Shown: piece by piece, positions 12,440 through 24,800 of the stretch
Numbering within the stretch: the stretch's first letter is position 1
Layout of the letters: the number at the start of each line of letters is the position of its first letter
Assembly: GCF_000002235.5 (NCBI RefSeq)
Contig: NW_022145612.1
Span: forward strand, 14,748,809-14,812,808
Reading direction: 5' to 3'
DNA length: 64,000 nt
From: Strongylocentrotus purpuratus
Taxonomy: Eukaryota > Echinodermata > Echinoidea > Camarodonta > Strongylocentrotidae
The notes under the pieces: generated by a model
What the model saw: only the letters and a program-made list of their open reading frames with translations
Told to the model about the DNA's origin: nothing
Database searches by the model: none
Program-made: the position numbers and the translations under genes

Positions 12440-13200
12440 ATTGGTATTTGAATTAATGAGTTACTGAAAATATTCTTGAAATTCAATTTAATAATTCGCT
12501 ATAAGACAAAAAAGAGAAACATAAAGTTAACATTGAACTCATAACATGTTTTGTGCACATACTTAAATTAATGAAAACGAAGCATTATTTTCGACAAAAT
12601 TTTACTAAGTTTAAACGAGTTGTATGAAGCCACGCGCCAATTTTAGCGCAATTTGTTGCACTTGTTCGTAATTCGTAAGTTTGAATTCACGATCTATGAA
12701 GTATCAATATACACAAAATTATATAATTCTGTTACCTAGCAACGCGCAATTCTACGGCAATGCGCTCGTACGCATCATATATTTTGTTGCATTTGTTTGT
12801 AAATTTTTGAAGAAATAAAAATTCTGAAGAAAAAAATGGAAACCAGTCATAGTGAAGAAGAGAACTATCTCAAAGTTTTTTTTATTTCAATTGTTTTATT
12901 ATTATTTATTTATTCATATATATACATATAATTATACATCGATTTATCTAATTTTCTAGTAAGTGGAGTAAGAGTAAGTTGATCATAAAAGATAGTACAT
13001 GTAATGCACTATAATACCAAGTGTTTCAAAATAATGTTTATTTATTTTATTAATTTATTTATTTATTTCTAATCTTTCTATATACATTTCTTGACGCAAC
13101 GAGGAGTATACATTCCAAGAATTCAGATAAGAAATATTTAATTTTATTGTTGGCAATATTACCTTCTTCTTCATAATTATGTAACAAAACCTTGACACCA
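12440..13200. other. No recognisable gene
   Basis: AT-rich sequence with TTTATT-rich patches near 12890-12920 and 13025-13070. I see no gene or clear element. Confidence 0.6.
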
Positions 13201-13204
13201 TAGA

Positions 13205-13562
13205 GTGGTGAAGTGTGACGTTATCAAAAATCTATTTTTATAATTTCTCAATTTTTTTTTCATTTTCCGAAACAGCATAAAAAATAATGTCCAAATGACG
13301 AAAACCAATTGAAGTATTGACTGAGATATGACCATCTGAATAAATAGGTTATTTTGCTCTGGCTCGTAATGTATATGAACCAGAGCAAAAGAGCACTGAG
13401 TTTCTATAGGAAATCTATTAATTCAGATGGTCATATCTCTTCCAATACTTAACATATTCAATTGGTTTTTCACATTTGGACATTATTTTTTATGCTCTTT
13501 CGGAAAATGAAGAAAAAAATGAGAAATTTTAAAAACAGATTTTTATGATGTCACATGCAGCT
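13205..13562. repeat. Near-perfect palindrome, ~350 bp, with nested loop hairpin
   Basis: Arms of about 150 bp are almost exact complements: AGCATAAAAAATAATGTCCA (left) pairs with TGGACATTATTTTTTATGCT (right), and GATATGACCATCTGAAT pairs with ATTCAGATGGTCATATC. The loop has its own hairpin, TTTGCTCTGG...CCAGAGCAAA. It is typical of a hairpin MITE; the high arm identity suggests a recent insertion or active conversion. Confidence 0.85.
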
Positions 13563-15607
13563 TCGGAATATTTCAGAATTTTAGTTATGCAAGTAATCGT
13601 AATCATAAGATCAACTGAAATCTAATTTGAACGTGTATATTTCAATTAAGCATTTTCTATTATAGACAAACATAATCCCAAGCCTAACAGAGCTTTTCTT
13701 AAGACAAACATATATAAAAATAATATAAAGGATGACAAGGCATTAAATACAATTTTAAGAGTACGTTTGCAGGCAGTCCTGGCTAATTCATTTTAGTCTC
13801 CATATGTCTCAGATAATTCCAAAACTACCGCCAATAAAAATAAATCTCACCAATCTATATTAATCAAACACAATATATCATGGGGTGCATTCGGGATCTA
13901 GAGGTCTTAAGTCTGCAGGTACTCACACCCACCCCCACTGCACGTCAGAGAATGGAGAGAAATGGATAAAGAAAAAGAGGAGCCACAAACACATTAATGT
14001 GTATAATGAATCAGGTACCGGTACTCTAAGATTACATTGATAATGATTAGCATAAAAAATCCTAACAAGTCAGATTTATGATGTCTAGCTCCAGCAAGGC
14101 ATACTTCTCTTCTTGTTTATCCAGTGTTATCCCTTGGTAATTCTCATTCATCTTAACTTTGAGATACACATGTATATATCTACAATTACTCACAAAAAGT
14201 AGGCAATGAATGTCACATAATCTTAAATGTGCTTTAAGGATAATGATTCAATCCATGAATTGCAAATTACAGCCAATTAACACATAAAAGATGAAATTAT
14301 ATTTTGTCTGAAAATTGCTCATGGGCCAGCATCATAATTTAAACAAAAAGACATGTTATCTCATTCCAAACTGTAACAAACTTTGTGTACTTCTAAACCC
14401 TTGTCATGATATGGTCAAATCATACATGTACATGTGTTTAGGTAATCAAATGATTTAAATCATGACTGGCTAGTTCATAAATGAAAATGAATCCGAGTAC
14501 ATAAAGATCTTAATGGGTATATGACAATGCACATACAGTCATACACATGCCACAAGGTAGGCAAAATACACAAAAGGGCATTGTGTAAAACAAGTACAAA
14601 CATCGAAAATGATATCGCTAGTGACATTCCTTTGTCTCGCAATGTATGGTCAACAAGGGATCGAAAAGATCACAATGTACAAACATATTTAAAGTTTTGA
14701 ATTTATTACTATCCATGTGCTATGTAAATCTATAGAAGGAAGTCTACCCTGACATCATTTTGGTTTCAATAAAAGCAAACAATGAGAGAAACAGATCGGT
14801 GAAAGTTTGAGGAAAATATGTTAGCAATTGTAGGTCTCCTTCGAGCAGAGTTCTCCCTTCATTATTTTTTTTACTGGGAATAATTCAATTACCATCCAAA
14901 ATGCCGCTTTGAATTATACAATGAAAATAAAAACAAACTCATACACTACAAATTTACTTTAGATGTACTGTTAAAGAGTGTACTGTTTGCACTAATGACA
15001 TTAAATGACATTAAACTGCTAATCACAATACAGGTATTTAGCAGTCAGCTCGATGGTATGGGTCTGATCCCACCGCTGCCACCACAATATTAAAAGCGAC
15101 TGCCAAATTCAATATTCAGGACTAACAATTCTTTACAGTATTATATACTCAGGTTATCAAGATGGCAGCCCAAAAAGGGATAACAGTCAACACTTGAACA
15201 TACACCAACTTCAATTAAAAACTAATTCCCTCAGAGGGCAGCATAACGCTTTGGTGAATGGCTGAACAATTTAATCTAATGTAAATTTTACAAACATTTG
15301 AATCAAATGTATAAATATGATGCAGAAATTAGAAAAAATGTTCCACAATGGTGCATTGCCTAAATCACTTTTTGAATATTTAACGCATGTAAAATTAATC
15401 AGTTCTTAGCGACATTGGTGTTTTTAATTTCTTCAAAGTAAACTTTCAAGATTATTTAGCTCTAATCCCCAGAGTGAAAAAATGACACTTCACATTGTAC
15501 TTCACATTTTAGCTAACTCTTGAGTGAAAATATGCTTAAGAAATTGTCTTTCTTCATCCAAGCAATACATTATATATGGACAACTGATTTGAAACATTAT
15601 CTGATAA
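13563..15607. other. No gene; 3' flank of the hotdog-protein gene
   Basis: No ORF with recognisable content on either strand. Part of this region is probably the 3' UTR of the minus-strand gene ending at 15608. TTTATT near 14702, read as AATAAA on the minus strand, is one possible polyadenylation signal, but its distance makes it weak. A stretch around 14735-14850 resembles a dispersed repeat family but its limits are not clear. Confidence 0.5.
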
Positions 15608-16404
15608 CTACAGATTTGCATTGAGACATATATTCAACTTTCCTTTCATTGAAAGAATATCACCATCTGGGTTAGTATACCATTCTCCTTGACACCTACA
15701 GGCGACTTTATCCCTTACACTAATAATGAAGTACAAAACACATTGGTTTTTATCATCTTCCCAACATTGGACATCAATGTCATCACCTGCATTCATCTCT
15801 CCAACATATTCCACAGAGAATGTCTTTACATTATAGTATGCAAAATCTTGAGAGAATTTGCTGAAGATATTACCTTGTAATGCAGCTAGGCTGGCACCAT
15901 CATGGCAATACCTAAAGCATACTGATTGGTTTACATGGATATTCGAGTCGGTGTCACTTGGTAGAGCTTTGGTGGTATATGTAAATGATTGTTCCCTTCT
16001 AGGAGTGATCTGTGGAAAGGTGAATCTTTGGGGTGGGTTCTTGGATGTCGATGCTATGTACTTGTCTGCACCTTTGGCAGGAAGCTCAATCGGTCGTCGT
16101 GAAGCTAGACTGACCCTTACTGCCTGGCAGAAGTTTTGAGCGAGTATCTTGCCCGTCTTCTGGCAGCATGTAGCAGCATTGAACCAGAAAGAGGTCTTTC
16201 CCACATAACTAATTTTAATCTTCATGCACCATGGAAAAGACACATCTGCTCTGTCATAAAAATCTGGAGAGATTTCCAAAGTTTGGTAACTCAAAAAAAA
16301 ACTTAAGCCGGAATCAATCTGAAAATCTCTTCTCAAAGAGAGCCTTACAATCATGGCCCTACTAAACTCAAAGTGCTTGACTAATCTCCAAACATCCACT
16401 TTCG
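15608..16404 (-). CDS. Hotdog-protein gene, exon 2 (terminal)
   Basis: 797 nt: two bases completing the split Ala codon, then 264 residues and a TAG stop at 15610-15608. The acceptor is TTTGCAG just upstream of 16404. An apparent start at 16399 is a GTG (Val) inside the exon, not a real start. The exon holds both hotdog-like regions and is a single uninterrupted reading frame. Confidence 0.85.
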
Positions 16405-17173
16405 CTGCAAATTAAGAAATAAACAAAATATTACTATTTTTTTTAGTTATTTAAGGAATGATGATTACGCATTGTAGAGGCCTTATGTTCTTTGATAGAC
16501 ATTAAGGGCCTAAATTCTTGTACCATATTCATTTTCAAGAACTGCTCCTTTGATTCTAAGTGATACGGTACATGGATTTTGTTTACCACATTTCTACCAG
16601 AAACATGCATGTCTCTGTTAGTGATTGTGGTAGCCCTGAGGCCCTTGAATAATATTGCATTATAAAAACAATGAATGAACATGTATGTGAAACATCGTAA
16701 TGTGAAATTGTAAATAAAGATCATTATTGATGCCTAGCTGAAATTGTTCCTATAAACATGCAGTCACAGTGATAGGAAAGATGATTTGACCCCCCCCCCC
16801 ACCCCCACCCCCTGACTCAGCTTCTCAGTTGTGTACCAAACTCCCAGGAGGACTCAGATTTGGTTTGGACAGAGGTTGTCGGTTTTTGTAAATATTTTTT
16901 TTAAAGGCCCATTTTGCACACTTTTGAAAAACAGACCCATGGTAAGGAATATTTTCGTGATAAAGTGACCCATTAAAGCGGCACTGTCGGCACACCCCTG
17001 TATCGCTTAATATGTGAGTCCCCCCCCCCCCCCCCACCCCCTGGGACCAAAGTCACCAAACTTCAAGTTCAGGATCCAGGAAAGTACTCACCAGCTTTAT
17101 TGAAGTCACCATAAGAAAACCCTTCAGACTTGATGAAATAAGTTAATCCATCCTCACTCTTGCTGATCTTCAT
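15608..17173 (-). CDS. Double-hotdog acyl thioesterase-like protein (two exons, complete)
   Basis: Joining 17173-17092 to 16404-15608 gives an open 292-aa protein. The first exon starts at ATG 17173 and ends GCTG before a GTGAGT donor. The second begins after TTTGCAG, and the phase-1 join (G+CG, Ala) keeps frame. The C-terminal half has a hotdog thioesterase signature: DTDSNIHVN at about residues 178-186, where the His-x-Asn loop matches the D..(G)H.N element of this superfamily, then VEYVGEMNAGDDIDVQCW, the usual strand with a GD turn. The N-terminal half (FSRAMIVRLSLRRDFQIDSG onward) looks like a second, more diverged hotdog domain, as in acyl-ACP thioesterase-like proteins. There is no obvious signal peptide or membrane helix. 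Substrate is unknown, probably an acyl-CoA or acyl carrier. It lies head-to-head with ELAC1. Gene structure is well supported; the family call is moderate. Confidence 0.75.
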
Positions 17174-17705
17174 GATTGTCAAATATCGACCAGTTCTCTT
17201 TTCCTTTCAATCACTTACCAACACGATAAGGTACCTCCCTAGTTTCATGTGGAAAAAATTAAAATATAGTCAACATAGAATTTTGAGCGTTTTTTTTCTG
17301 ATAGCTTTAGATGTACATGTATAATAACGCAACAACTGACTGCACTCAAGGAGATATTTAGCGTCGAATAAGCGGCGGGGGGGGGGGGGGGGGGGGGGGG
17401 GTAAGAGAACAATTAATTCTATTTTTGTAGCCCAATTCGTCATGAAATATTTAGCGGCGAATCAGTCAGTCAGCCAGTGAATAAGAGGGGGGTGGTGGGT
17501 GGGAGGAAGTGGGAGGAGATGAGAGGTACTCATATTTTTTTTTGGGGGGGGGGCCATGAGATTTTGTATACAAAATTGTTGCTCCCTGGTGGTCCCTCTT
17601 CTTTTCTGACAAAACTGGGGGGGGGGGACATTTGATATAATGCCCCCCTCTAGGAAAAATCATGGGGGGGGGACATGTCCCCCTGTGCGCCCCCCCCCCC
17701 CACCC
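16791..17705. repeat. Cluster of long poly-C / poly-G tracts
   Basis: C runs occur at about 16791-16812 and 17021-17041, a run of 25 G at 17377-17401, further G runs near 17543-17552, 17619-17628 and 17665-17673, and a C run near 17690-17702. The first two lie in the single intron of the hotdog gene, the rest just upstream of it in the divergent intergenic region. The strand switches from C to G to C across the cluster. Such runs can form G-quadruplexes and are prone to length change. Confidence 0.85.
17092..17173 (-). CDS. Hotdog-protein gene, exon 1 (coding part)
   Basis: 82 nt encoding 27 residues (MKISKSEDGLTYF...DFNKA) plus one base. GTGAGT donor follows at 17091-17086. Missing from simple ORF calls because it is short. 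The ATG is the first in frame; a non-coding exon further upstream cannot be excluded. Confidence 0.75.
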
Positions 17706-18728
17706 GGGGATTGACGCCGGGCCTTGCCAGACATCTTGCCAGGCCTTCCTGACTGATGAATTCTGTCAACCATGCAGATACATCAATAAACTTGGCCTGT
17801 AAAGCTGTACACTTCTATATCCTGGCCGTAGACCTACTACGAGTATGAATTTGTGGTAGATCTAGATCTACTGGTAGCACAAACAAAAATTGGAATCATG
17901 AAAGTAGAAACCCCCCATGAGTATCACATGAAGTATATTGACACTCTTTTTGTCCAGGATTCCTAACGGTTTTCGGAGACAATAATTTAAATGCGCAACT
18001 ATTGAACTATATAGCTACAACTACTAGTTAAGTTCAAGTGAGAGTCTATATCCTTTTCGTCTGTTGGGGTCGCAACTATATGTATAGCTGCGCTGCTTTC
18101 CCGCTGCATGCATACCGTACGTAACTTAGTACTAGAGTCTACTATTACTACTTTACTTTGCCTTTGGTAACTTACCAAATTCAAACTGGCGCTGGTTTCC
18201 GAAATTCTATTTTAGTCGATATGTTTCCCAAGTTGCATGGTTAGCCATCAGTAAAAAAAAAGAGTTGAGAATTTGAGAATTCATCAGGAACAAAAATGAA
18301 CGACCAATTCATAACTAGTCCACTGCAGTCGAAGTCCAATTAAGGGGGCGGAGCTGAATGAAGTTAGAATAATTTCCACACGTGCTGTATATTTATTTTC
18401 ATACACACTGTATACTCTCTGGGTCCGTTCCCTTTTAATTAAAAGAAGATTATTCTTTAAAACTATTGAAACACTTTACAGGTTAGATGTGTCGGCTCTT
18501 CATTTATATGAATAAAGTAGGATTATATGACGGCTTAAATCATCAATTTGAGAACAATAAAAATTATTTCATCGCATCATCCTAAAATGAAATGTGCCTG
18601 AATTGAGGAAAAGTTACACTGACCTCGATCACCGGTGACCGACTTTCGGCCCGATGACCGATAATAAGCCAGGCGATATAGGTCTATCGCCCCGTCTAGG
18701 GTCTAGAAAATCTTATCAAAAAGTAAAC
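17174..18728. promoter_or_regulatory. Divergent intergenic region between hotdog gene and ELAC1
   Basis: This 1.55 kb region separates two oppositely transcribed genes and so must contain, or overlap, both promoters. A GC box (GGGGGCGGAGC at 18344-18354) and CACGTG at 18379-18384 are the only plausible promoter-type motifs I recognise; no clear TATA box is positioned for either gene. Part of the region (17930-18190) is shared with a transposon-rich locus at 38.5 kb. Confidence 0.4.
17930..18190. repeat. Sequence shared with 38510-38700
   Basis: Collinear words are shared in the same orientation with 38510-38700: TGTCCAGGATTC, AGTTCAAGTGAGAGTCTATA, GCATGCATACCG and GGTAACTTAC. Between them are gaps and substitutions. 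On the minus strand the last word reads GTAAGTTACC, a good splice-donor sequence, kept in both copies. It may be a dispersed repeat that carries a 5' exon edge. Confidence 0.65.
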
Positions 18729-18807
18729 ATGGACTTAATTTTCTTAGGAACAGCATCTGCTCACCCATCACCTTCTCGGGGTGTATCAGGCACGGTATTA
18801 AGGAGTG
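18729..18807 (+). CDS. ELAC1 exon 1
   Basis: 79 nt, 26 residues plus one base, ending before GTAAGA. Encodes the first beta strand and the [12 protein letters not shown] loop characteristic of RNase Z. A 25-residue in-frame extension from ATG 18654 is possible but less likely. Confidence 0.88.
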
Positions 18808-21800
18808 GTAAGACATTAATTGCTTTGTTGCTTTGTTACAAACAAACAGCCCAAAATAAGCTAGATCTGCAGCCGCGTGGCCGTGTTAACCCCAACGGAG
18901 CTCCCTTGAGTTACCAAGCCGTAGCGTAGGGCGTCGGACTATCTCGATATACGATAGGATTGTTGGGAGTGGGCCGTGGGAAGTTTACCGGTAGACCCTA
19001 TCCAGAGACCAGACACGTAACATTTTAGCTGTCACTTACTTTACTTTCTTTACTTTAATACACACGATGTTGTAGGTCTAAGCCTGTTCATCGATCGCGA
19101 TCCAGGATCCAGGATTCTTCCATGGTTACTGCTATTTTGTCTGCCTTTGGCTTTGGCTTTGGCTTTGAACGCTACGGGATGTGCATCAAATTAAATAATC
19201 ATGTGCCACATGGCACATGATGTGGCTATATAGATCTAGATCTAGGTCTAGGTCTAGACTAAACTATATTTGTTTTTTTATGAGAAATAGTGTAATTTAG
19301 TGTCTAGAGGTCTAAGCATAGATCTAGTCTAGAGTCTAGTATCTTTTCTTGTCTTAACTTTTCAAATCACCTGTCACTCGCCCCTAGACTCTAGCAATTG
19401 GATTAGCTCTAGCGTTGCTGCTAAGTATTAGTAGACTAGGCCTACTAGGCCTAGCTAGACCCTCTAGAGGTCTACTACTAATTTCATGACAACAATGCGT
19501 TGCCACTAATTTCATATGTTGCAGAATTTCATGACTAGGGTCTAGACTAGACTAGACTAAATACTTGTTAATACTAGTTTCAGATAACCTTCAAGTTTTA
19601 ACTTGGTACTTGGTAACAACTTGAAAATGGAAGGATTGAAGTGTAAAATACTAAATTTTAAATAGGCCGAGCCCTAGACCGAAGTAACCACCTGGTATGG
19701 GTCATTCTTTAATAAAACTGACATTTGTCAACCCGTAGAGGTGGTCAGAGGAGCCAGATGTAATCTCAGCGGAATAACAACTGTCGAAATCACTTTAACA
19801 AACAAAGAGTGTCTGCAGTTTCAAACTACAAGTAGGGCAAGCAGTCATTGGAACCACAAGCAAGTGGAAGTTTTTTGTTTCCGCAAACTTCCACAAACTT
19901 CCTTGAACTACCACAAAGCAGATAACTTTAAAGTGAGGACCTCCATAGCTTAAACGTAAGAAATTGTTAAATTTAAAACCAAATGCCCAATTTCAGTAGT
20001 ATGGCCTCATTTTTTAAAACCGAAATAATGTCCCAACCAATTGATTTAAGTAAGGTAGTTTGATATAAATACACTATTACTACATGTAGATATCATCTGA
20101 ATATCAAAAAGAAAGAAAAAATGCTCAGAAGTCCTTCAATATGTTGGCTTTATCAATAACTCTATCTTTTTATCAGAGAGGGAGGCATGGTTGATAGATT
20201 GTGGAGAAGGCACCCAGATTCAGTTGATGAGAAGCAATGTGAGGCCTGGTCGCATCACCAAGATCTTCATCACCCATCTCCATGGTGACCACTCTTTTGG
20301 TTTGCCAGGTCTCATGTGCACCCTCAGCGCTGCCTTCATGGACCCTGACAGAGAGGGCAGTATCATGCATATATATGGTCCTCAAGTACGTTAGTTGGCT
20401 TATTTGGTAGATATTAGATACACGCTTATTGATATAAAAATGTTGTTGATGCTGTTCCTCTCAGTTAATGATTACTTGTAGCAATGATAGAATTCCTACA
20501 CTGGAAGATATCTTTCTTGGGACGAAATTTCAAATGTGTATTAATATAGGCACCCCAAGTAATCTGAGTATTGGAGGCTGCATCAGCTTATTCCTTGGCA
20601 AAACTTGCTGCCCATGATTTACACAGAAAAAGAGTGATAAGTTATTGAGTTAATAATTGATGACTGAATTAATGGACTCATGGAACAACATTTTTGCCAA
20701 ATATCTTTCTATGCATCAATCAATCACTCAATCAATAATGCAGTCATTCATTGCAATAGTGAGGAGATTACAGATGATTTCACCAGAAACATAGACTCTA
20801 CAAAAGTAAATCTCTATAAAGGAAGAACCTTTATGCATCATTTTTAGTATAATTGAGATTTGATAAGGATTAAGAGAATAGAGATTTTCACAAAGATTTT
20901 TCTGTGTATAAATTGAAATCTGACAGTGTCTTCTGGAATGACTTTTTGATAGTTCTAAGAATTTCACTTGTCTAGATTATAAGTACTATTTGGACTGTGG
21001 ACAGGCTACATCAAAATATGTACAGTAGGTTTACTTACATGTGTAGTACATTTACGTCTCAGACTCTCTGTTTAATGTCTAATTCATTTACAACAATCAT
21101 GATTTCTGTATGCAAGTAAATCTGTGGATATGTAGTTTAACTGGGTTATTATTTTACATGAAGTACAGGACAGGTACACATTACACATCATTAGTATATA
21201 CATGTATAATACTTCTACAGCTCTTGGTTTTCAAGGAGCAAATCAAATTTCAAAATCTATATTTGTATCAAACACATTTTAGCAAATCAACTTTTGAAAA
21301 TGTGTTTTGCTTCCCAAGGGTTTGAGAAAGTATGTCCGTGTAAGCTTGGAGCTGTCCAGATCAGAGTTGTCCTACTCCTATGTTGTACATGAGCTGCAAG
21401 TTCCAGACACAGAATTTCCTCATGACTGGGAGGTAAGACTAAAGCCCACAGCAAAATACAATCCCTACAATCCAATAGTATAAGAAGAAGAAGTAAATTA
21501 ATGTTGATAATTTAGGAAGGCTAAAAACAAAAAGCACTATGGCTCTTGTTTTATCTAATGAAATGCAGGAATTAATCCTGTTCTAAAAATTTGACCTAAA
21601 TGAGATCTCAATCATACTTATTTTAATTTTAAATATTTTAGGTGTAGTTCATTAGTTTTATAAACATATCATATTTTGTGTTAACTTGTAGCATTTGATT
21701 TCTCCCCAAGTAATTTGTTATTGTTTTTACAGTTAATTTGTGGTTGTTATGATTCTGTAAAACGATACCCCCTCCCCCAGTAGTCAATAACAAATATTGA

Positions 21801-24800
21801 TATTGCTTTTTCAGGAAGTGATAGTAATGTGTGTAAAATGGTACTTTAAAGTTTCTCAAACTTGCAGTGAAAAGATTTGCATACTCAAGTTCTGCCTCAA
21901 GTTCAGTTTACTGAATTTCTTTAAAAAGTCAACTCTTTTACAATCTACGCGTACAGAAACACAGATACAGCTGGGGATGATGGGATCAAGGGTACTATGA
22001 AAGACCAATGTGGTAATGTCTAGACAGTCCCTTTCAGTAAAGTGAAAAGTATTTGAAGGAAGGAAGATTTACCTCTTAATTTTGTTTTATATATTTCAGA
22101 CATGGAAACCATCGCATGAGGCAGAGGGTTCATTACATCCCAATGAGAAGACAGGACAAGCCATTTTTATGACCGCAGATGGCACTTACAAGCTGTGGGT
22201 AAACCAAAATGTGTACAATTATTCCTTGATTTATTGAGTTGTACATGCTTCATGTTTTATAATATGAGAATAAACTCAGCTGTATGAATATAAAATGCAC
22301 AAAGAGAGAGGATACAATTGGGATTTACATAAAAAGAAAATCACATTCATTTAATCTGTCACATTGTTCAGTCATAGGACGATGGATATATTTTATTAAC
22401 TATACTGATTGATTTGCTTTTCTTTGTTTGCAGACATGAGGATGATAATTTTATCATCCATGCTGCCACAATAAGTCACAGGGTACCTTGCTTTGGATAT
22501 GTGTTCCTGGAAAAACCTCAACCAGGCAGGTATTACATGTGATTTCCATCCATTGATATAGTATACAAATAATGAATGGTTATGAGTTCAATAGTGCAAA
22601 TATTTTCATGAGTTGAAAGATTAACATTCTATTCAACGAGGCGTCAGCCGAGTTGAATAGAATTAATGTTAATCTTTCAACGAATGAAAATATTCGCACC
22701 ATTGAACGAAAGAAAAACATTCATTATTTGTTTTATACAACATCGAAGAAGATCTAATAGAACGTTAATCAACAAATTATGCTTTACTCCTTATATTAAA
22801 GATAAATTCAAGTTGGATTCAAGCCTTCTCGATTACATTCAGATTGCCTTCGCGTCAGATACACGCAGGGATACGCGCGCGCACAGCAGAGAGGTACGCA
22901 GTCTGCATATAACCAAAAATGCACGGCGCATATAACCAAAAATGCACGACCGTGCAATATACCATCTATTGAATATCATGTGACCAACAATCCTCCAGTC
23001 AAATGACAGGGATCCACGTAGGTGTTGTATAATATATAAATATTCAATGCTTTGAGAGGCATGGTCAAAACTAAATCCAAAAAGTGTTTTAAGAAACTGC
23101 ACTGTACACTCTCAATATATTTTTGAGTCTTCAAATGTAACCATGACCCCCAAATTAAGCAGTTATTGGTTTTATATACAGCATCCTGAGTCTACATTCT
23201 TAGAAAAAGTGATTTTGATTTTAAAAAATGTCGGTCAAAGCGGTTGTCTGTCCGAACGTCCCGTTCTTGTGATCGTTCTCAAGAACCAATTTATGGATTC
23301 CCGCCAAACTTGGGTCATGTACATGTATGTATCTTGCAGAGCCAATTGGTTGGTTAGATTTTGGGGTCACGAGATCCAAGGTCAAAGGTCACAGGGCTCA
23401 TTATGCATGCAAAAATAGCTTGTGATTGTGTTATCTCAAGAACCCATTGATTGATTCCCGCCAAACCTGGGTCATGTATGTATCTTGCAGAGCCAATTAG
23501 TTGATTAGATTTTAGGGTCATGAGGTCAAAATTCAAAGGGTCAAACATGTATATGAAACATGGCTTGTATTAACGATATTCTGAGAAACTTTTAATGGAT
23601 TGCAATCAAGCTTGAATTTTAAAAATTGATTCTGTTTTGGTTTGTAAAATTGCTCCATGGCAGAGGCATCATTTTCGACAGCACGCAGTCGAAGATCCAT
23701 CTAGTTATTTAGAGTTTGAGTAGACCCCATGCAACAGTCAGAATATTTGTTAAAGTAGATATTCATTGATTTTAAATCTAGCTTTATTTTCATTATTGCA
23801 AAGTTGAAACTTTGATTCGACAAGGTTATCAAAATTCAATGCTTTGAAATATTCGAAGTAATGATTATTATAAATTACAAAACGCTTAAATACAGCCCCG
23901 GCATAGCACCTGAATAGCTCTCCGAACGCTGCTGAGATGTGTGAGATCACAGCAGGGACATGATTTGCACAAGCAGACGATGTACCATGACATCTCACAC
24001 ATTTTCAGTGCCTGTATTTTCATCTTCTCTTGAGTTCTTTCTCTTACTTCACTACCGCCAGGCTAAATGTATAATCTATTGCCTCACTCTAAACCCCGCG
24101 CATGGTTTTATTTTTATGACAAATGCAGCGATACAAAAATAAAGGAATCTGTCGCTTGTAAACAAAATAAGACGCCATTGTATATTCAGCTGCAGACACC
24201 GCGGTATGTTCGGCATTTTAAGAGGGAACAAATGCCGTCCTTAATATCAATCCGGGGGCTTTTCAATTTGAAAGGCTGGTTTCTTTGATTGTTAATTAAC
24301 CCCTATCCTGTGTATTTACAAGCATAAGATTTTAGTTATCAGAATCGGGTCATGTCCCCTTTTGATCGGTTTGACGTGCCAGTACATTTATATACACTAA
24401 ACTCATTATAATTTGACAAATAATAGCTTTGCAATTATGTTCATTCTTTATGGGATGTCGTCTGCTTGGGCAGTATTGGTCCCTGTTGTGACGTCATTAA
24501 AACATCGTTATTTTTCTGGCGAATCTCTCGTATATCCCAGCTGCTGTGGAGGTGGTTGTATTTTTATGTTTATAATCACCCGATATGTAGCTGACCTCAA
24601 ACTTGTACGATGGCCATCTGTTAGCTTACCAGTTTCTAGTGATACATTAGTTGACATATTTGTGATTTTCTTTGAATTTCACCTTTAATAACTTTGTTTA
24701 TTTCTTTTTTTGCTTCCTAGTTTTGTTGAGTCCTGTTAATTGTAACATTTTGTAACCTTCGATGTAAGGACAGAGTTAAGCAGCAAAAATTAGAGATGGT

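Noticed and set aside
16397..16399. Start of the hotdog protein at 16399
   Set aside because: The codon is GTG in the middle of an exon with a clear upstream acceptor; a matching 5' exon with ATG lies at 17173.
18885..18975. tRNA gene or SINE in ELAC1 intron 1 (TAGCGTAGGGCGTCGGACT)
   Set aside because: An A-box-like word is present but no convincing B box or cloverleaf follows.
22190..22206. Alternative exon 4 donor GTAAAC in ELAC1
   Set aside because: Its use would place TGA directly after the junction with exon 5, while CT|GTGGGT keeps the conserved frame.
24413..24688. 91-codon ORF in ELAC1 intron 5 with hydrophobic stretches
   Set aside because: No domain recognised; length is within chance for this size of sequence.
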